A stretch of DNA of 64,000 nt, from assembly GCF_003325375.1 (NCBI RefSeq), contig NZ_CP030862.1, forward strand, positions 1,305,501 to 1,369,500. Reading direction: 5' to 3'. Origin of the DNA: Streptomyces globosus (GTDB taxonomy: Bacteria > Actinomycetota > Actinomycetes > Streptomycetales > Streptomycetaceae). A program made the position numbers and the translations under genes. Shown one piece after another: positions 10,153 through 22,869 of this stretch. The notes under the pieces were generated by a model. The model worked only from the letters and a program-made list of their open reading frames with translations, searched no databases and was not told where the DNA came from. How positions within the stretch are numbered: the stretch's first letter is position 1; each line of letters begins with the position of its first letter.

Positions 10153-11829
10153 ATGAAGCCGAGCTCCGCCATACCACGCCTTGCCGTGGTGCTCACGACC
10201 CTCGGTGCGGGCCTGATCGCCTCACCGGCGGTCGCGGCCGGGAGCGATCCCGGCGCGCCCACTGTCACCGCACCCCGCTCCAACCCGGCCCCCGGCTTCG
10301 CCGGAGACGGCCGTTCCACCCCGTGCGCCACCGACCCCGACACCGAACCGGGGTGGATCGGCCTGGGAGACGTCAACCTGTACGCCACCACCGCCTCGCC
10401 GGCCGGCACTCCGCTGCGGACCACGTTCCAGCTGTGGGACACCGCGTACGGTGGCAAACGCACCGACATCGGTCCGGCCGCTCCGCACCCCGCGGGCGAG
10501 GCGCGGACCGAACTTCCCGGCGGCGCCCTGGCAGACGGGGGCCACTATGCCTGGCGCGTCCGCACCGCGGACGCCACCCGCACGAGCCCGTACACCGCAT
10601 GGTGCTACTTCCGGGTGGACCGGACCCCGCCGACGGCGGGCATCACCTCCACGGACTTCCCCGCCTCCGGCAGCGGTGGCATCCCCGCGAAGACCGCGGG
10701 TCAGGAGGGCACGTTCACCCTCGCCGGCACCGACACGGGCTCGGGCATCGCCTGCGCTCGCTGGGGCACGGGTGCGTTGTCGGTCGGCTGGTCATGCGCC
10801 GACGCCGAACACGACAGCCGTGTCGTCCGGCTCACGGACGGATCCGTCGACATCGCCGTCACGCCGGGAACCTGGGGTACCAACACGCTCCACCTGCAGA
10901 CGATGGACGAGGCGGGCAACGTGTCGCAGCCCTACGTCCACACCTACTACGCGCCGCAGCCGCAGAACCCGAAGGTCGCCTACGGCGACATCGACGGCGA
11001 CGGCACTGCGGACGTGCTGGTTCCCGACGACGGGGGTTCCCTGCGCAAGCCCGGCGCAGCCCCCTCGTCCCCGGCGAACGGCCGCCGGCTCGCGGCTCCG
11101 GGGCAGCCCGCGGACGGCTGGACGGGGATCCGGTACACCCACCGCGGCTCGCTCGGCTACCAGAACGTGGACGACCTGCTGGCCCAGCAGCCCGGATCGG
11201 GCGTGCTGCTCAACTACCGCAACAACGGCCGCGGACTGTTCACCGAACAGGCCCCGGTCAGCGTCCGCAAGCCCGCCCACTGCCAGGACCCGGCAGGGCA
11301 GCCACTCGACTGCACTGCGGTCGGCTTCGGCGACGACTGGACCGGGATCACCGCGCTCGCCGCCGTCGGCTCGCCGTCCGGGGACGCCCCCCGAGACAAC
11401 GCGCTCGAGCGCACCTCCGTCGCCTGGGTGGAGAACGGCAGGCTGTGGCTGGCCGGCCCCGGGAGCACCGGGCAGCTCGATCAGGTCGCCACGCTCCTGT
11501 CGGGCGACGGCGCCCCGTGGGCCGACTACGACCTGCTCACCCCCGGCCGGGCGCAAGGCACCGACATCCCCACCCTGTGGGCCCGCTCCCGGACGACCGG
11601 CGAGATCCGGGCGTTCTCGCTCGGCGACGCCACGGCCTTCGCCGCCCCGGCAGCCGCCCCGGTGCTGGGCACCGCGCACGGTGCCCGCGTCGGCTCCGAC
11701 GGGGACCTCACGGGCGACGGCGTCCCGGACGTCTGGACGACCTCCGCGGACGGGCGGTTCGCCGTCCTTCCCGGCCGCGGCACGGCAACCCCGTACCCCT
11801 CGGTCACCGGCTTCGGCGCCGCCCGCTGA
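10153..11829 (+). CDS. Secreted protein with Ig-like and FG-GAP/VCBS-like segments
   Basis: 558 aa, not assigned to a characterised family. A Sec signal peptide (MKPSSAIPRLAVVLTTLGAG, with likely cleavage after SPAVA) is followed by beta-rich repeats: an extracellular Ig-like stretch (about residues 30-140), a second with DRTPPTAGITS, and beta-propeller-type calcium motifs (GDIDGDGTADVLVPD near residue 278 and GDLTGDGVPDVW near residue 516). The ATG has a strong site AGGGGGG. FG-GAP-like motifs suggest surface binding or adhesion, but no catalytic motif is visible. It stands alone between promoter and terminator and may be an accessory insertion in an otherwise conserved region. Confidence 0.75.
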   Translation: MKPSSAIPRLAVVLTTLGAGLIASPAVAAGSDPGAPTVTAPRSNPAPGFAGDGRSTPCATDPDTEPGWIGLGDVNLYATTASPAGTPLRTTFQLWDTAYGGKRTDIGPAAPHPAGEARTELPGGALADGGHYAWRVRTADATRTSPYTAWCYFRVDRTPPTAGITSTDFPASGSGGIPAKTAGQEGTFTLAGTDTGSGIACARWGTGALSVGWSCADAEHDSRVVRLTDGSVDIAVTPGTWGTNTLHLQTMDEAGNVSQPYVHTYYAPQPQNPKVAYGDIDGDGTADVLVPDDGGSLRKPGAAPSSPANGRRLAAPGQPADGWTGIRYTHRGSLGYQNVDDLLAQQPGSGVLLNYRNNGRGLFTEQAPVSVRKPAHCQDPAGQPLDCTAVGFGDDWTGITALAAVGSPSGDAPRDNALERTSVAWVENGRLWLAGPGSTGQLDQVATLLSGDGAPWADYDLLTPGRAQGTDIPTLWARSRTTGEIRAFSLGDATAFAAPAAAPVLGTAHGARVGSDGDLTGDGVPDVWTTSADGRFAVLPGRGTATPYPSVTGFGAAR

Positions 11830-11834
11830 CACGG

Positions 11835-11876
11835 CCCCGGCGGGGCGGCCCGGCGAGCCGGGGCGTCCCGCCGGGG
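11835..11876 (+). terminator. Hairpin terminator after the secreted protein gene
   Basis: CCCCGGCGGG (11835-11844) pairs perfectly with CCCGCCGGGG (11867-11876); the enclosed 22 nt can fold further. It ends just before the SDR promoter. Confidence 0.7.
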
Positions 11877-11892
11877 TGCGAGCATGGGCGGT

Positions 11893-12578
11893 ATGCCTAC
11901 ACACCTGATCACCGGGGCCGGGGCCGGTATCGGCGCCGCCGTCGCCGCCCGCCTGCACGCCCGGGGCGACGACCTGATCCTGCTCGCCCGCGACGCCGCG
12001 CGCGCCCGGCAGCTCGTCGAGCGCTACCCGGGCGCCCGCACCCTCGTCGGCGACCTCGCCGACCCCGACCGGCTCTCCTGGGCCTTCGACAAGCAGACGC
12101 TGCCCGACCGGCTCGACTCCCTCCTGCACATCGCCGGGATCGTGGACCTCGGGCCCGTCGGCGAGCTGCGCCCCAAGACCTGGCACCAGCAGCTCAACGT
12201 CAACCTGATCGCCCCCGCCGAGGTCACCCGGCTCCTCCTGCCGACCCTGCGCGCCTCCAAGGCCACCGTCGTCTTCGTCAACTCCGGCGCCGGCCTCAAC
12301 GCCCACGCCGACTGGAGCGCGTACGCCGCCTCCAAGCACGGGCTGAAGGCGCTCGCCGACGCGCTGCGCGCCGAGGAGCGCCCGAACGGCATCCGCGTCA
12401 CCTCCGTCTACCCCGGCCGCACCGCCACCGCCATGCAGGCCAAGGTGCACTCCCAGGAGGGCAAGGAGTACGACCCCTCCGCCTGGATCGACCCGGAGTC
12501 CGTGGCCACCACCATCCTCATGGCCCTCGACCTGCCGCGCGACGCCGAGGTCAACGACCTGACCGTGAGGCCGGGCCG

Positions 12579-12582
<4 letters not shown>
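11893..12582 (+). CDS. Short-chain dehydrogenase/reductase (SDR)
   Basis: 229 aa. Classical SDR: the Rossmann motif TGAGAGIG is at the N-terminus, followed by HIAGIVD in the NAG position, a serine in VNSGAG, and the catalytic YAASK. The leaderless start ATG 11893 lies 7 nt after GAGCAT (11880-11885); an ATG at 11884 is less likely because it falls inside that hexamer. Its TGA overlaps the GTG of the MetE-like gene by 4 bp, so the two are co-translated, and ligA follows in the same direction. The substrate is unknown. Confidence 0.85.
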
Positions 12583-15843
<3,261 letters not shown>

Positions 15844-16228
15844 CACCTCCGGGCCGCGCGCACCGCAGGCGGCGTCGGCGGACGGATGCGTGGCGTGCGG
15901 CCGTGCGGGCGGGCGCACGCCCGGCGCGGCAGCCGGTGGCAAACGGCCGGTACAGGGCTGTTGGCAGGGCGGTGGCCTGTCGGATCATCGGACGGGTGAG
16001 CGGGGGGTCCTGGTCCCAACTCACCTGTTCGGCGGATACCGTACTGATGAGGATGGCTGGGTCGCGTTCGGGCAACCGCCGCCGACCGCTGCCCCTGGGA
16101 GCCTCTCGCGTCCTACTGTTGAGGGGTGCGCCTGTCGTGCACGGCTGAGCGGTGCGATGCCAGCCGTGATGGCATGACATCGGGGCCATCGCGTGACATC
16201 GGCATAGCCGGCTGTGAGAGGGACGGGC
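15844..16228 (+). other. 385-bp intergenic region upstream of rmdB with nested inverted repeats
   Basis: No coding potential seen. A weak hairpin (CGGGCG 15906-15911, CGCCCG 15918-15923) may end ligA. Close to rmdB there are nested repeats: CAGCCG (16161-16166) with CGGCTG (16209-16214), ATGCCA (16157-16162) with TGGCAT (16170-16175), and GATGGC (16168-16173) with GCCATC (16185-16190). TGACATCGG is directly repeated at 16175 and 16194. This may be a structured leader or regulator sites; no BldD-type box was found here. Confidence 0.5.
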
Positions 16229-18427
16229 ATGAAACCCACCGATAGCGCCGACCCGTCACCTGATGTCGGCGGGGAGATCCCGCCCATGCGGACGGGACGG
16301 CCGGGCGTCCGGCGCGCCAGGACGCCCGACACCCGCCCGCTCGACACGGGGACGGGGCAGCAGGGGGCCGCGCGGCGCACCGTGCTGCCGATCGCGGTGG
16401 TCGGCCTGGCCGCCGTCCTCCTCGCGGCCGGCGTCGCCGCGGCACTGATCGACCGTCAGGCCCTGTTCCCCGGCGGCGCGGTCGGCTGGGCGCTCGCCCT
16501 GCTCACCGGCATCATCGTCGGCCACCTGGTCGCCCTCGGCCGCGACCGCTGGTGGGGCGGCACCGGATCGGGCGCGGCCCTGACCCTCGGCGTGCTCATC
16601 CTGTACGGCTGGCTGCCCGCCGGGCTCGTCTCCCTCTCCGTCGTCTCGCTGGTGTGGGCCGCGCGCCGGCACCGCTGGCGGCAGGGGCTGCTGCACGGAG
16701 CCGCGGACATCCTCGGCATCGGGGCCGGCGCCCTCGTCCTCGCCGCCTTCGGGGAGGCGCCCACCGTCGAGTCCCCGTGGACACCGGACACCTGGGGCCT
16801 GGAGGCCGCGCCCGAGGTGGTCCTGGTCGCCGTCGCCTACCTGCTGGTGACCCGCCTCCTGCTGTGGTTCGCGCTGGGGCGGCGCGGCGGGGGCCTGCGC
16901 ACCGCCGCCCGCACGGCCCTGCTGCGGCAGGCCTTAGTCGCGGTCGCCCTGCTCGGCATCGCCCCGCTGATCTGCGTCGTCGCCGTCGCCCAGCCCGTCC
17001 TGCTGCCGCTGTTCGCCGTGCCGCTGATCGCCCTGGACTCCACCCTGCGGATCGCCCGCGCCCGCGCCGAGGAGCAGCTGCGCGACCCGCTGACCGGGCT
17101 GCCCAACCGGCAGTGGCTGCTGGAGCGCACCTGGTCCGCCCTGGACGAGGCTGAACGTTTGGGCACCCGCTCGGCCCTCGTGCTGATCGACCTGGACCGC
17201 TTCCGCGCCGTCAACGACACCCTCGGCCACCTTGCCGGGGACCGCCTGCTGCTCCAGATCGCCGAGCGGCTCCACCAGGCCCTGCCCGGGGAGGCGGAGG
17301 CCGCCCGGCTCGGCGGCGACGAGTTCGCCGTCCTCCTGCCCGTCGCCGACTCCGCCACCAGCGCCCAGCGCGTCGCCCGGCACCTCGTCGCCGAGCTCAG
17401 CTCCCCCCTGGACCTGGACGGCCTCACCCTCGTCCTGGAGGCCAGTGCCGGCCTCGCCGTCTTCCCCGACCACGCACTCGACGCCGAGGGGCTGCTGCGG
17501 CGCGCCGACGTGGCCATGTACCAGGCCAAGCGGGACCGCACCGGGGTGGAGGTGTACGAGTCCAAGCGGGACAGCAACACGCCCGACCGCCTCGGCCTCC
17601 TCGGCGACCTGCGCCGCGCCCTCGACGCGGGCGAGGTCGAGCTGCACTACCAGCCGAAGGTCCGCTTCGACGGCCAGGTGGCCGGCCTGGAGGCGCTGGT
17701 GCGCTGGGTGCACCCGGAGCGCGGGCGGGTCCCTCCCGACGAGTTCATCGCGATCGCCGAGACCTCCGGGCTGATGCCCCACCTGACCGAGTACGTCCTG
17801 GAGACCGCCCTGGCCCAGGTGGCCCGCTGGCGCGCGCAGGGCCTGAAGGTCCCGGTCGCCGTCAACGTCTCGCCGCGCGACGTCCACACCCCCGGCTTCG
17901 CGGGCGCCGTCGCGGCCCGCCTCGCCCGGCACGGCGTCCCCGCGAGCGGCCTGCAGCTGGAGATAACGGAACACGTCCTGCTGGAGGACCCGCAGCGGGC
18001 CGCCGACACGATGGCCGGCCTGACCGGCCACGGCGTGAAGATGTCGCTGGACGACTTCGGCACCGGCTACTCCTCGCTCGTCCACCTGCGCCGGCTGCCG
18101 GTCAGCGAGCTGAAGATCGACCGCTCGTTCGTGGCGCGGCTCGCGGTCGACGCGCAGGACGCGGAGATCGTCCGCTGCACCGTCGACCTGGCGCACTCGC
18201 TCGGCCTGCTCGTCGTCGCCGAGGGCGTCGAGGACGACGAGACCTGGGAGCGGCTGCGGGACCTCGGCTGCGACGCCGTCCAGGGGTGGCTGGTCGCGGC
18301 CGCCATGCCGCCCCAGGAGGCCACCGCCTGGCTGCTGGCCCGCGGCGAGCGCGGCTGGCGCCGACCGGCGGACATCACCCGCGAGCTCTCGCCGGCCCCC
18401 GCGCCCGCGGAGTCGCCGGCGCCGTAG
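16229..18427 (+). CDS. rmdB: Membrane-bound GGDEF-EAL protein RmdB (c-di-GMP turnover)
   Basis: 732 aa. ATG 16229 is preceded by GAGAGGGA; a GTG 15 bp upstream is less likely. After a disordered N-terminus come about six membrane segments (residues 50-270), then a GGDEF domain with intact GGDEF at 362-366, then an EAL domain with intact EAL at 488-490 and DDFGTGYSSL. The GGDEF domain has no RxxD inhibitory site. Architecture and position between ligA and gatC match RmdB of S. coelicolor (SCO5495 as I recall), a c-di-GMP phosphodiesterase affecting colony development. Confidence 0.9.
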   Translation: MKPTDSADPSPDVGGEIPPMRTGRPGVRRARTPDTRPLDTGTGQQGAARRTVLPIAVVGLAAVLLAAGVAAALIDRQALFPGGAVGWALALLTGIIVGHLVALGRDRWWGGTGSGAALTLGVLILYGWLPAGLVSLSVVSLVWAARRHRWRQGLLHGAADILGIGAGALVLAAFGEAPTVESPWTPDTWGLEAAPEVVLVAVAYLLVTRLLLWFALGRRGGGLRTAARTALLRQALVAVALLGIAPLICVVAVAQPVLLPLFAVPLIALDSTLRIARARAEEQLRDPLTGLPNRQWLLERTWSALDEAERLGTRSALVLIDLDRFRAVNDTLGHLAGDRLLLQIAERLHQALPGEAEAARLGGDEFAVLLPVADSATSAQRVARHLVAELSSPLDLDGLTLVLEASAGLAVFPDHALDAEGLLRRADVAMYQAKRDRTGVEVYESKRDSNTPDRLGLLGDLRRALDAGEVELHYQPKVRFDGQVAGLEALVRWVHPERGRVPPDEFIAIAETSGLMPHLTEYVLETALAQVARWRAQGLKVPVAVNVSPRDVHTPGFAGAVAARLARHGVPASGLQLEITEHVLLEDPQRAADTMAGLTGHGVKMSLDDFGTGYSSLVHLRRLPVSELKIDRSFVARLAVDAQDAEIVRCTVDLAHSLGLLVVAEGVEDDETWERLRDLGCDAVQGWLVAAAMPPQEATAWLLARGERGWRRPADITRELSPAPAPAESPAP

Positions 18428-18451
18428 CGGCCCCGTCCGGGTTCCCGTCCG

Positions 18452-18501
18452 GGCCCCCGGCCCGGCGGGCCGCCCGTGGCGCGGTCCGCCCGCCGGGGGC
18501 C
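18452..18501 (+). terminator. Hairpin between rmdB and gatC
   Basis: GGCCCCCGG (18452-18460) and CCGGGGGCC (18493-18501) pair perfectly, and the inner CGGCGGG/CCCGCCG can extend the helix with a bulge. Likely rmdB terminator. Confidence 0.6.
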
Positions 18502-18552
18502 GGCGGCCGCCCCCGGCGGCAAAGGGTGTCGTGGCCCAGGGGCCCGGCCCCA

Positions 18553-18558
18553 TAGGAT
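18553..18558 (+). promoter_or_regulatory. -10 element of the gatCA operon
   Basis: TAGGAT matches the principal sigma factor -10 consensus of Streptomyces. It lies 42 bp before gatC, leaving a leader of about 35 nt that includes the site AGAGGA. No good -35 is visible. Confidence 0.6.
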
Positions 18559-18600
18559 TGGTGGGAAAACACTCACTCACCACCCCCAGAGGATCGCTGC

Positions 18601-18897
18601 ATGCCTGGCATTTCGCGCGAGGAGGTCGCCCACCTCGCTCGGCTGGCGCGTATGGAACTGTCCGGTGAAGAGCTCGATCACTTCGCCGGACAGCTCGACG
18701 ACATCATCGGCGCGGTCGCCCGCGTGTCCGAGGTCGCCGACCAAGACGTACCGCCGACCTCCCACCCGCTGCCGCTGACGAACGTCATGCGCGCGGACGA
18801 GGTCCGACCGTCGCTCACCCCCGCGCAGGCGCTCTCCGGCGCCCCCGCCCAGGAGCAGCAGCGTTTCAAGGTGCCGCAGATCCTGGGGGAGGACTAA
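18601..18897 (+). CDS. gatC: Aspartyl/glutamyl-tRNA amidotransferase subunit GatC
   Basis: 98 aa, normal length. The small subunit that wraps around GatA and stabilises the GatCAB complex, which converts misacylated Glu-tRNA(Gln) (and Asp-tRNA(Asn)) to the amide. Conserved features: [18 protein letters not shown] at the N-terminus and the C-terminal MRADEV and [12 protein letters not shown]. It is 5 bp before gatA. Confidence 0.95.
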   Translation: MPGISREEVAHLARLARMELSGEELDHFAGQLDDIIGAVARVSEVADQDVPPTSHPLPLTNVMRADEVRPSLTPAQALSGAPAQEQQRFKVPQILGED

Positions 18898-18902
18898 TCA
18901 CC

Positions 18903-20402
18903 ATGGCTGACACGCACATCATCAAGCTCACGGCCGCCCAGACCGCCGAGAAGATCGCCTCCGGCGAGCTGACGGCCGTCGAGGTCACCGAGGCCCACCT
19001 GGCCCGCATCGAGGCGACCGACGAGAAGGTCCACGCCTTCCTCCACGTCGACCGCGAGGGCGCCCTCGCGCAGGCCCGCGCCGTCGACGCGAAGCGCGAG
19101 CGCGGCGAGGAGCTCGGCCCGCTGGCCGGCGTCCCGCTCGCCCTCAAGGACATCTTCACCACCGCCGGGGTCCCGACCACGGTCGGCTCGAAGATCCTCG
19201 AAGGCTGGATCCCGCCGTACGACGCCACCCTGACGCGCAAGCTGAAGGAAGCCGGCGTCGTCATCCTCGGCAAGACCAACATGGACGAGTTCGCCATGGG
19301 CTCCTCCACCGAGAACAGCGCCTACGGCCCCACCGGCAACCCCTGGGACCTCACCCGCATCCCCGGCGGCTCCGGCGGCGGCTCCGCGGCCGCGCTGGCC
19401 GCCTACCAGGCGCCCCTCGCCATCGGCACGGACACCGGCGGCTCCATCCGCCAGCCCGCCGCCGTCACCGGCACCGTCGGCGTGAAGCCCACGTACGGCG
19501 CGGTCTCCCGCTACGGCATGGTCGCCTTCTCCTCCTCCCTCGACCAGGGCGGCCCGTGCGCCCGCACGGTCCTGGACGCGGCCCTGCTGCACGAGGTGAT
19601 CGCCGGGCACGACCCGCTGGACTCCACCTCCATCGACGCGCCGGTCCCGCCGGTCGTCGAGGCCGCCCGCAACGGCTCCGTGGCCGGCATGCGCGTCGGC
19701 GTCGTCAAGCAGTTCCGCGGCGAGGGCTACCAGGCCGGCGTCGTGCAGCGCTTCGAGGAGTCCGTCGAGCTGCTGCGGGAGCTCGGCGCCGAGATCGTCG
19801 AGCTGGACTGCCCGTCCTTCGACCTCGCGATGGCCGCGTACTACCTGATCGCGCCGTCCGAGTGCTCCTCCAACCTGGCCCGCTTCGACGCCATGCGCTA
19901 CGGCCTGCGCGTCGGCGACGACGGCACGAAGTCCGCCGAGGAGGTCACCGCGCTGACCCGCGACGCCGGCTTCGGCGACGAGGTCAAGCGCCGCGTCATC
20001 CTCGGCACGTACGCGCTGAGCTCCGGCTACTACGACGCGTACTACGGCTCCGCCCAGAAGGTCCGCACGCTGATCACCCGGGACTTCGAGAAGTCCTTCG
20101 AGCAGGTCGACGTGATCGTCTCCCCGACGACCCCGACCACCGCCTTCGCGATCGGCGAGCGCACCGACGACCCGCTGGCGATGTACCTCGCCGACCTGTG
20201 CACCATCCCGACCAACCTGGCCGGCAACGCCGCCATGTCGCTGCCCTGCGGCCTGGCGCCGGAGGACGGCCTCCCGGTCGGGCTGCAGATCATCGCCCCG
20301 GCGATGAAGGACGACCGCCTGTACAAGGTCGGTGCCGCCGTCGAGGCCGCCTTCACCGAGCGCTGGGGCCACCCGCTGCTTGAGGAGGCTCCGTCGCTGT
20401 GA
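18903..20402 (+). CDS. gatA: Aspartyl/glutamyl-tRNA amidotransferase subunit GatA
   Basis: 499 aa amidase subunit that releases ammonia from glutamine or asparagine. The Ser-cisSer-Lys triad is visible: K82 (ALKDIF), cis-Ser S157 (GGSGGGS) and nucleophile S181 (TGGSIRQPA). The ribosome site is within the end of gatC (GGGGGAGGA). Its stop overlaps the GTG of the small downstream gene by 4 bp. Confidence 0.97.
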   Translation: MADTHIIKLTAAQTAEKIASGELTAVEVTEAHLARIEATDEKVHAFLHVDREGALAQARAVDAKRERGEELGPLAGVPLALKDIFTTAGVPTTVGSKILEGWIPPYDATLTRKLKEAGVVILGKTNMDEFAMGSSTENSAYGPTGNPWDLTRIPGGSGGGSAAALAAYQAPLAIGTDTGGSIRQPAAVTGTVGVKPTYGAVSRYGMVAFSSSLDQGGPCARTVLDAALLHEVIAGHDPLDSTSIDAPVPPVVEAARNGSVAGMRVGVVKQFRGEGYQAGVVQRFEESVELLRELGAEIVELDCPSFDLAMAAYYLIAPSECSSNLARFDAMRYGLRVGDDGTKSAEEVTALTRDAGFGDEVKRRVILGTYALSSGYYDAYYGSAQKVRTLITRDFEKSFEQVDVIVSPTTPTTAFAIGERTDDPLAMYLADLCTIPTNLAGNAAMSLPCGLAPEDGLPVGLQIIAPAMKDDRLYKVGAAVEAAFTERWGHPLLEEAPSL

Positions 20403-20647
20403 CCGGTAGTAGCGCTCTTTCCAAGGCCAAGGGCTTCAAGAAGTCCAGGTCCGGTACGTACCTGTCGATCGGCACCACCGCCTTCGGTGCCATCGGCGTG
20501 ATCAAGCAGGCCCGCAAGGCCCGCTCCGAGCAGGACATGCTCAAGCTGGTCGACGCCGCCGTGTCGGCCGCCGCCATCGTCACCGGCCTCGCCATCCTGT
20601 ACCGCGAGCTCAAGCGCCTCGGCGACGACGACGTCCTGATGGGCTGA
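20399..20647 (+). CDS. 82-aa conserved hypothetical protein between gatA and gatB
   Basis: Function unknown. The GTG start lies in the gatA stop (GTGA) and the gene ends 15 bp before gatB, so it is an integral member of the gatCAB operon. The N-terminus is basic (Lys/Arg/Ser rich, residues 8-20). Two mildly hydrophobic stretches follow (about 20-36 and 48-66) separated by [11 protein letters not shown]; two short membrane helices or an amphipathic hairpin are possible. Third-position GC is as high as in the neighbours, supporting translation. From memory, Streptomyces genomes keep an ORF here. No catalytic motif. Confidence 0.8.
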   Translation: MTGSSALSKAKGFKKSRSGTYLSIGTTAFGAIGVIKQARKARSEQDMLKLVDAAVSAAAIVTGLAILYRELKRLGDDDVLMG

Positions 20648-20662
20648 GAGGGAAGTTTCACT

Positions 20663-22171
20663 GTGACCGTCACCGAACTGCTGTCGTACGAGGACGCCCT
20701 CGCGTCGTACGACCCCGTCATGGGCCTGGAGGTCCATGTCGAGCTCGGCACGAAGACCAAGATGTTCTGCGGCTGCTCGACCGAGCTGGGCGCCGAGCCC
20801 AACTCGCAGACCTGCCCCACCTGTCTCGGCCTGCCCGGCTCGCTGCCCGTCGTCAACGCGACCGGCGTCGAGTCCGCCATCAAGATCGGCCTCGCGCTGA
20901 ACTGCGAGATCGCCGAATGGTGCCGCTTCGCCCGGAAGAACTACTTCTATCCGGACATGCCGAAGAACTTCCAGACCTCCCAGTACGACGAGCCGATCGC
21001 CTACAACGGCTACCTCGACGTGCAGCTGGAGGACGGCGAGGTCTTCCGCGTGGAGATCGAGCGCGCCCACATGGAGGAGGACACCGGCAAGTCGCTGCAC
21101 GTCGGCGGTGCCACCGGCCGTATCCACGGCGCCTCCCACTCCCTGCTGGACTACAACCGCGCCGGCATCCCGCTGATCGAGATCGTCACCAAGCCGATCG
21201 TCGGCGCCGGCTCCCGCGCCCCCGAGGTCGCCAAGGCCTACGTCGCCGAGCTGCGCGAGCTCATCAAGGCCCTCGGCGTCTCCGAGGCCCGCATGGACAA
21301 GGGCCAGATGCGCTGCGACGTGAACCTGTCGCTGCGCCCGAACGGCACCGAGGAGTTCGGCACCCGCTCGGAGACGAAGAACGTCAACTCGCTGCGCTCC
21401 GTCGAGCGCGCGGCGCGCTTCGAGATCCAGCGCCACGCGGCCGTCCTGAGCAGCGGCGGCACGATCGTCCAGGAGACCCGCCACTTCCACGAGGACGACG
21501 GCTCCACGACCTCCGGCCGCATCAAGGACAACGCCGAGGACTACCGGTACTTCCCGGAGCCCGACCTCGTCCCGGTCGCCCCGTCCCGCGAGTGGGTCGA
21601 GGAGCTGCGCGCCGGCCTGCCCGAGATGCCGCGCGTGCGCCGCAACCGGCTCCGCGAGGAGTGGGGCGTCAGCGAGCACGACATGCAGTCGATTCTCAAC
21701 GCGGGCGCGGTGGACTCCATCGTCGCCACGATCGAGGAGGGCGCCGACCCGGCCGCCGCCCGCAAGTGGTGGATGGGCGAACTCGCCCGCAACGCCAACG
21801 AGCAGGGCGTCTCCGTCGACGAGCTGCCGATCACCCCGGCGCAGGTCGCGCGGGTCGCGGCGCTGGTCGCGGCCGGCGACCTGAACGACAAGCTGGCGCG
21901 CCAGGTCATCGAGGGCGTCCTCGCCGGCGAGGGCGCCCCCGACGAGGTCGTCGAGAAGCGCGGCCTGAAGGTCGTCTCGGACGAGGGCGCGCTCGGCGCC
22001 GCCGTCGACGAGGCGATCGCGGGCAACCCCGCCATCGCCGACAAGATCCGCGGCGGCAAGGTCGCCGCGGTCGGCGCCCTGGTCGGCGCGGTCATGAAGA
22101 CCACCCGCGGCCAGGCCGACGCGGCCCGCGTCAAGGAGCTCATCCTGGAGAAGCTCGGCGTCTCCGCCTAG
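20663..22171 (+). CDS. gatB: Aspartyl/glutamyl-tRNA amidotransferase subunit GatB
   Basis: 502 aa. Kinase/transamidase subunit that binds the misacylated tRNA and activates the carboxylate with ATP. Conserved motifs: [36 protein letters not shown] (zinc cysteines), [29 protein letters not shown], and a C-terminal YqeY-like tail domain (about 360-500). The GTG start is preceded by GAGAGGGA. Confidence 0.97.
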   Translation: MTVTELLSYEDALASYDPVMGLEVHVELGTKTKMFCGCSTELGAEPNSQTCPTCLGLPGSLPVVNATGVESAIKIGLALNCEIAEWCRFARKNYFYPDMPKNFQTSQYDEPIAYNGYLDVQLEDGEVFRVEIERAHMEEDTGKSLHVGGATGRIHGASHSLLDYNRAGIPLIEIVTKPIVGAGSRAPEVAKAYVAELRELIKALGVSEARMDKGQMRCDVNLSLRPNGTEEFGTRSETKNVNSLRSVERAARFEIQRHAAVLSSGGTIVQETRHFHEDDGSTTSGRIKDNAEDYRYFPEPDLVPVAPSREWVEELRAGLPEMPRVRRNRLREEWGVSEHDMQSILNAGAVDSIVATIEEGADPAAARKWWMGELARNANEQGVSVDELPITPAQVARVAALVAAGDLNDKLARQVIEGVLAGEGAPDEVVEKRGLKVVSDEGALGAAVDEAIAGNPAIADKIRGGKVAAVGALVGAVMKTTRGQADAARVKELILEKLGVSA

Positions 22172-22207
22172 CCGGAGCGTCCGGCGGCTCCGGCCTCCGT
22201 CACGCGG

Positions 22208-22242
22208 AACGGCCCGCACCCCCTCCCGGGGTGCGGGCCGTT
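22208..22242. terminator. 15-bp perfect hairpin after gatB
   Basis: AACGGCCCGCACCCC (22208-22222) pairs with 22228-22242 around a 5-nt loop. It stands between gatB and the convergent acyltransferase gene and can serve both. Confidence 0.9.
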
Positions 22243-22257
22243 GCGCGTGGCGGCCCG

Positions 22258-22869
22258 TCAGCGGGACTGGGTGCCGGGTGCCTCCAGGAACGCCAGGCGG
22301 GCGCGCTTCGCCGGGATGCGGATCTCCGGCAGCACGATCTCGGGCAGCTCGACCTCCGGGCCGAGCGTGAACCCGGAGCGCTCCAGGCGGGCGATGGCCT
22401 TCGCATTGCGGGTGTCGGGGTCGGCGACGAGGCGGCGGGTGGTCCCGTCGGCGAGGACGAACGCCATGAAGGCGCCCATCAGCCGCCCGCTGAAGCCGGG
22501 CTCGGCGGCGCCCGGGGCCGGGGCGAGGAGCAGGTGCACGCCGGTGTCGCCGGGCCGCGCCTCGTAGCACTCGGAGACCCGGTCCGCCGCGCACTCGTAC
22601 GTCTGGAACAGGGCGACGGGCACCCCGTCGCGGCGCGCCAGGAACGCGTGGTGCGTGGTGCGGCGGTCGAGGTCCTCGTACACCTCGCGGACGAGGTCCG
22701 GGCTCGCCCCGGCCATGCCCCAGAAGCGGGCGCGGTCCTCGCTGACCCAGCGGTGGATCAGCGGGGCGTCGGCGGCCGGGTCGACGGGGGTGAGGGTGAC
22801 CGTGCCGAACCCGTCGACGGCCTGGATGTGGACGGGCTCGCGGGTGGCTGCGGTGGTGGCTGCGCTCAT
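22258..22869 (-). CDS. GNAT acyltransferase of the siderophore AlcB/IucB type
   Basis: 203 aa. Features of hydroxamate-siderophore acyltransferases (AlcB-domain, as in IucB, RhbD, DesC): HRWVSEDRARFWGM near residue 40, FQTYECAADRVSECY, GVHLLLAP, and the CoA-binding RLVADPDTRNAKAIARLERSGF. These enzymes acylate an N-hydroxy amine with an acyl-CoA. ATG 22869 has AAGGAGGAC at 5 nt, and its ATGA overlaps the acylase stop, so the two genes are translationally coupled. The operon begins at an iron box, supporting a role in iron acquisition; the amine substrate is unknown. Confidence 0.85.
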   Translation of the reverse strand: MSAATTAATREPVHIQAVDGFGTVTLTPVDPAADAPLIHRWVSEDRARFWGMAGASPDLVREVYEDLDRRTTHHAFLARRDGVPVALFQTYECAADRVSECYEARPGDTGVHLLLAPAPGAAEPGFSGRLMGAFMAFVLADGTTRRLVADPDTRNAKAIARLERSGFTLGPEVELPEIVLPEIRIPAKRARLAFLEAPGTQSR

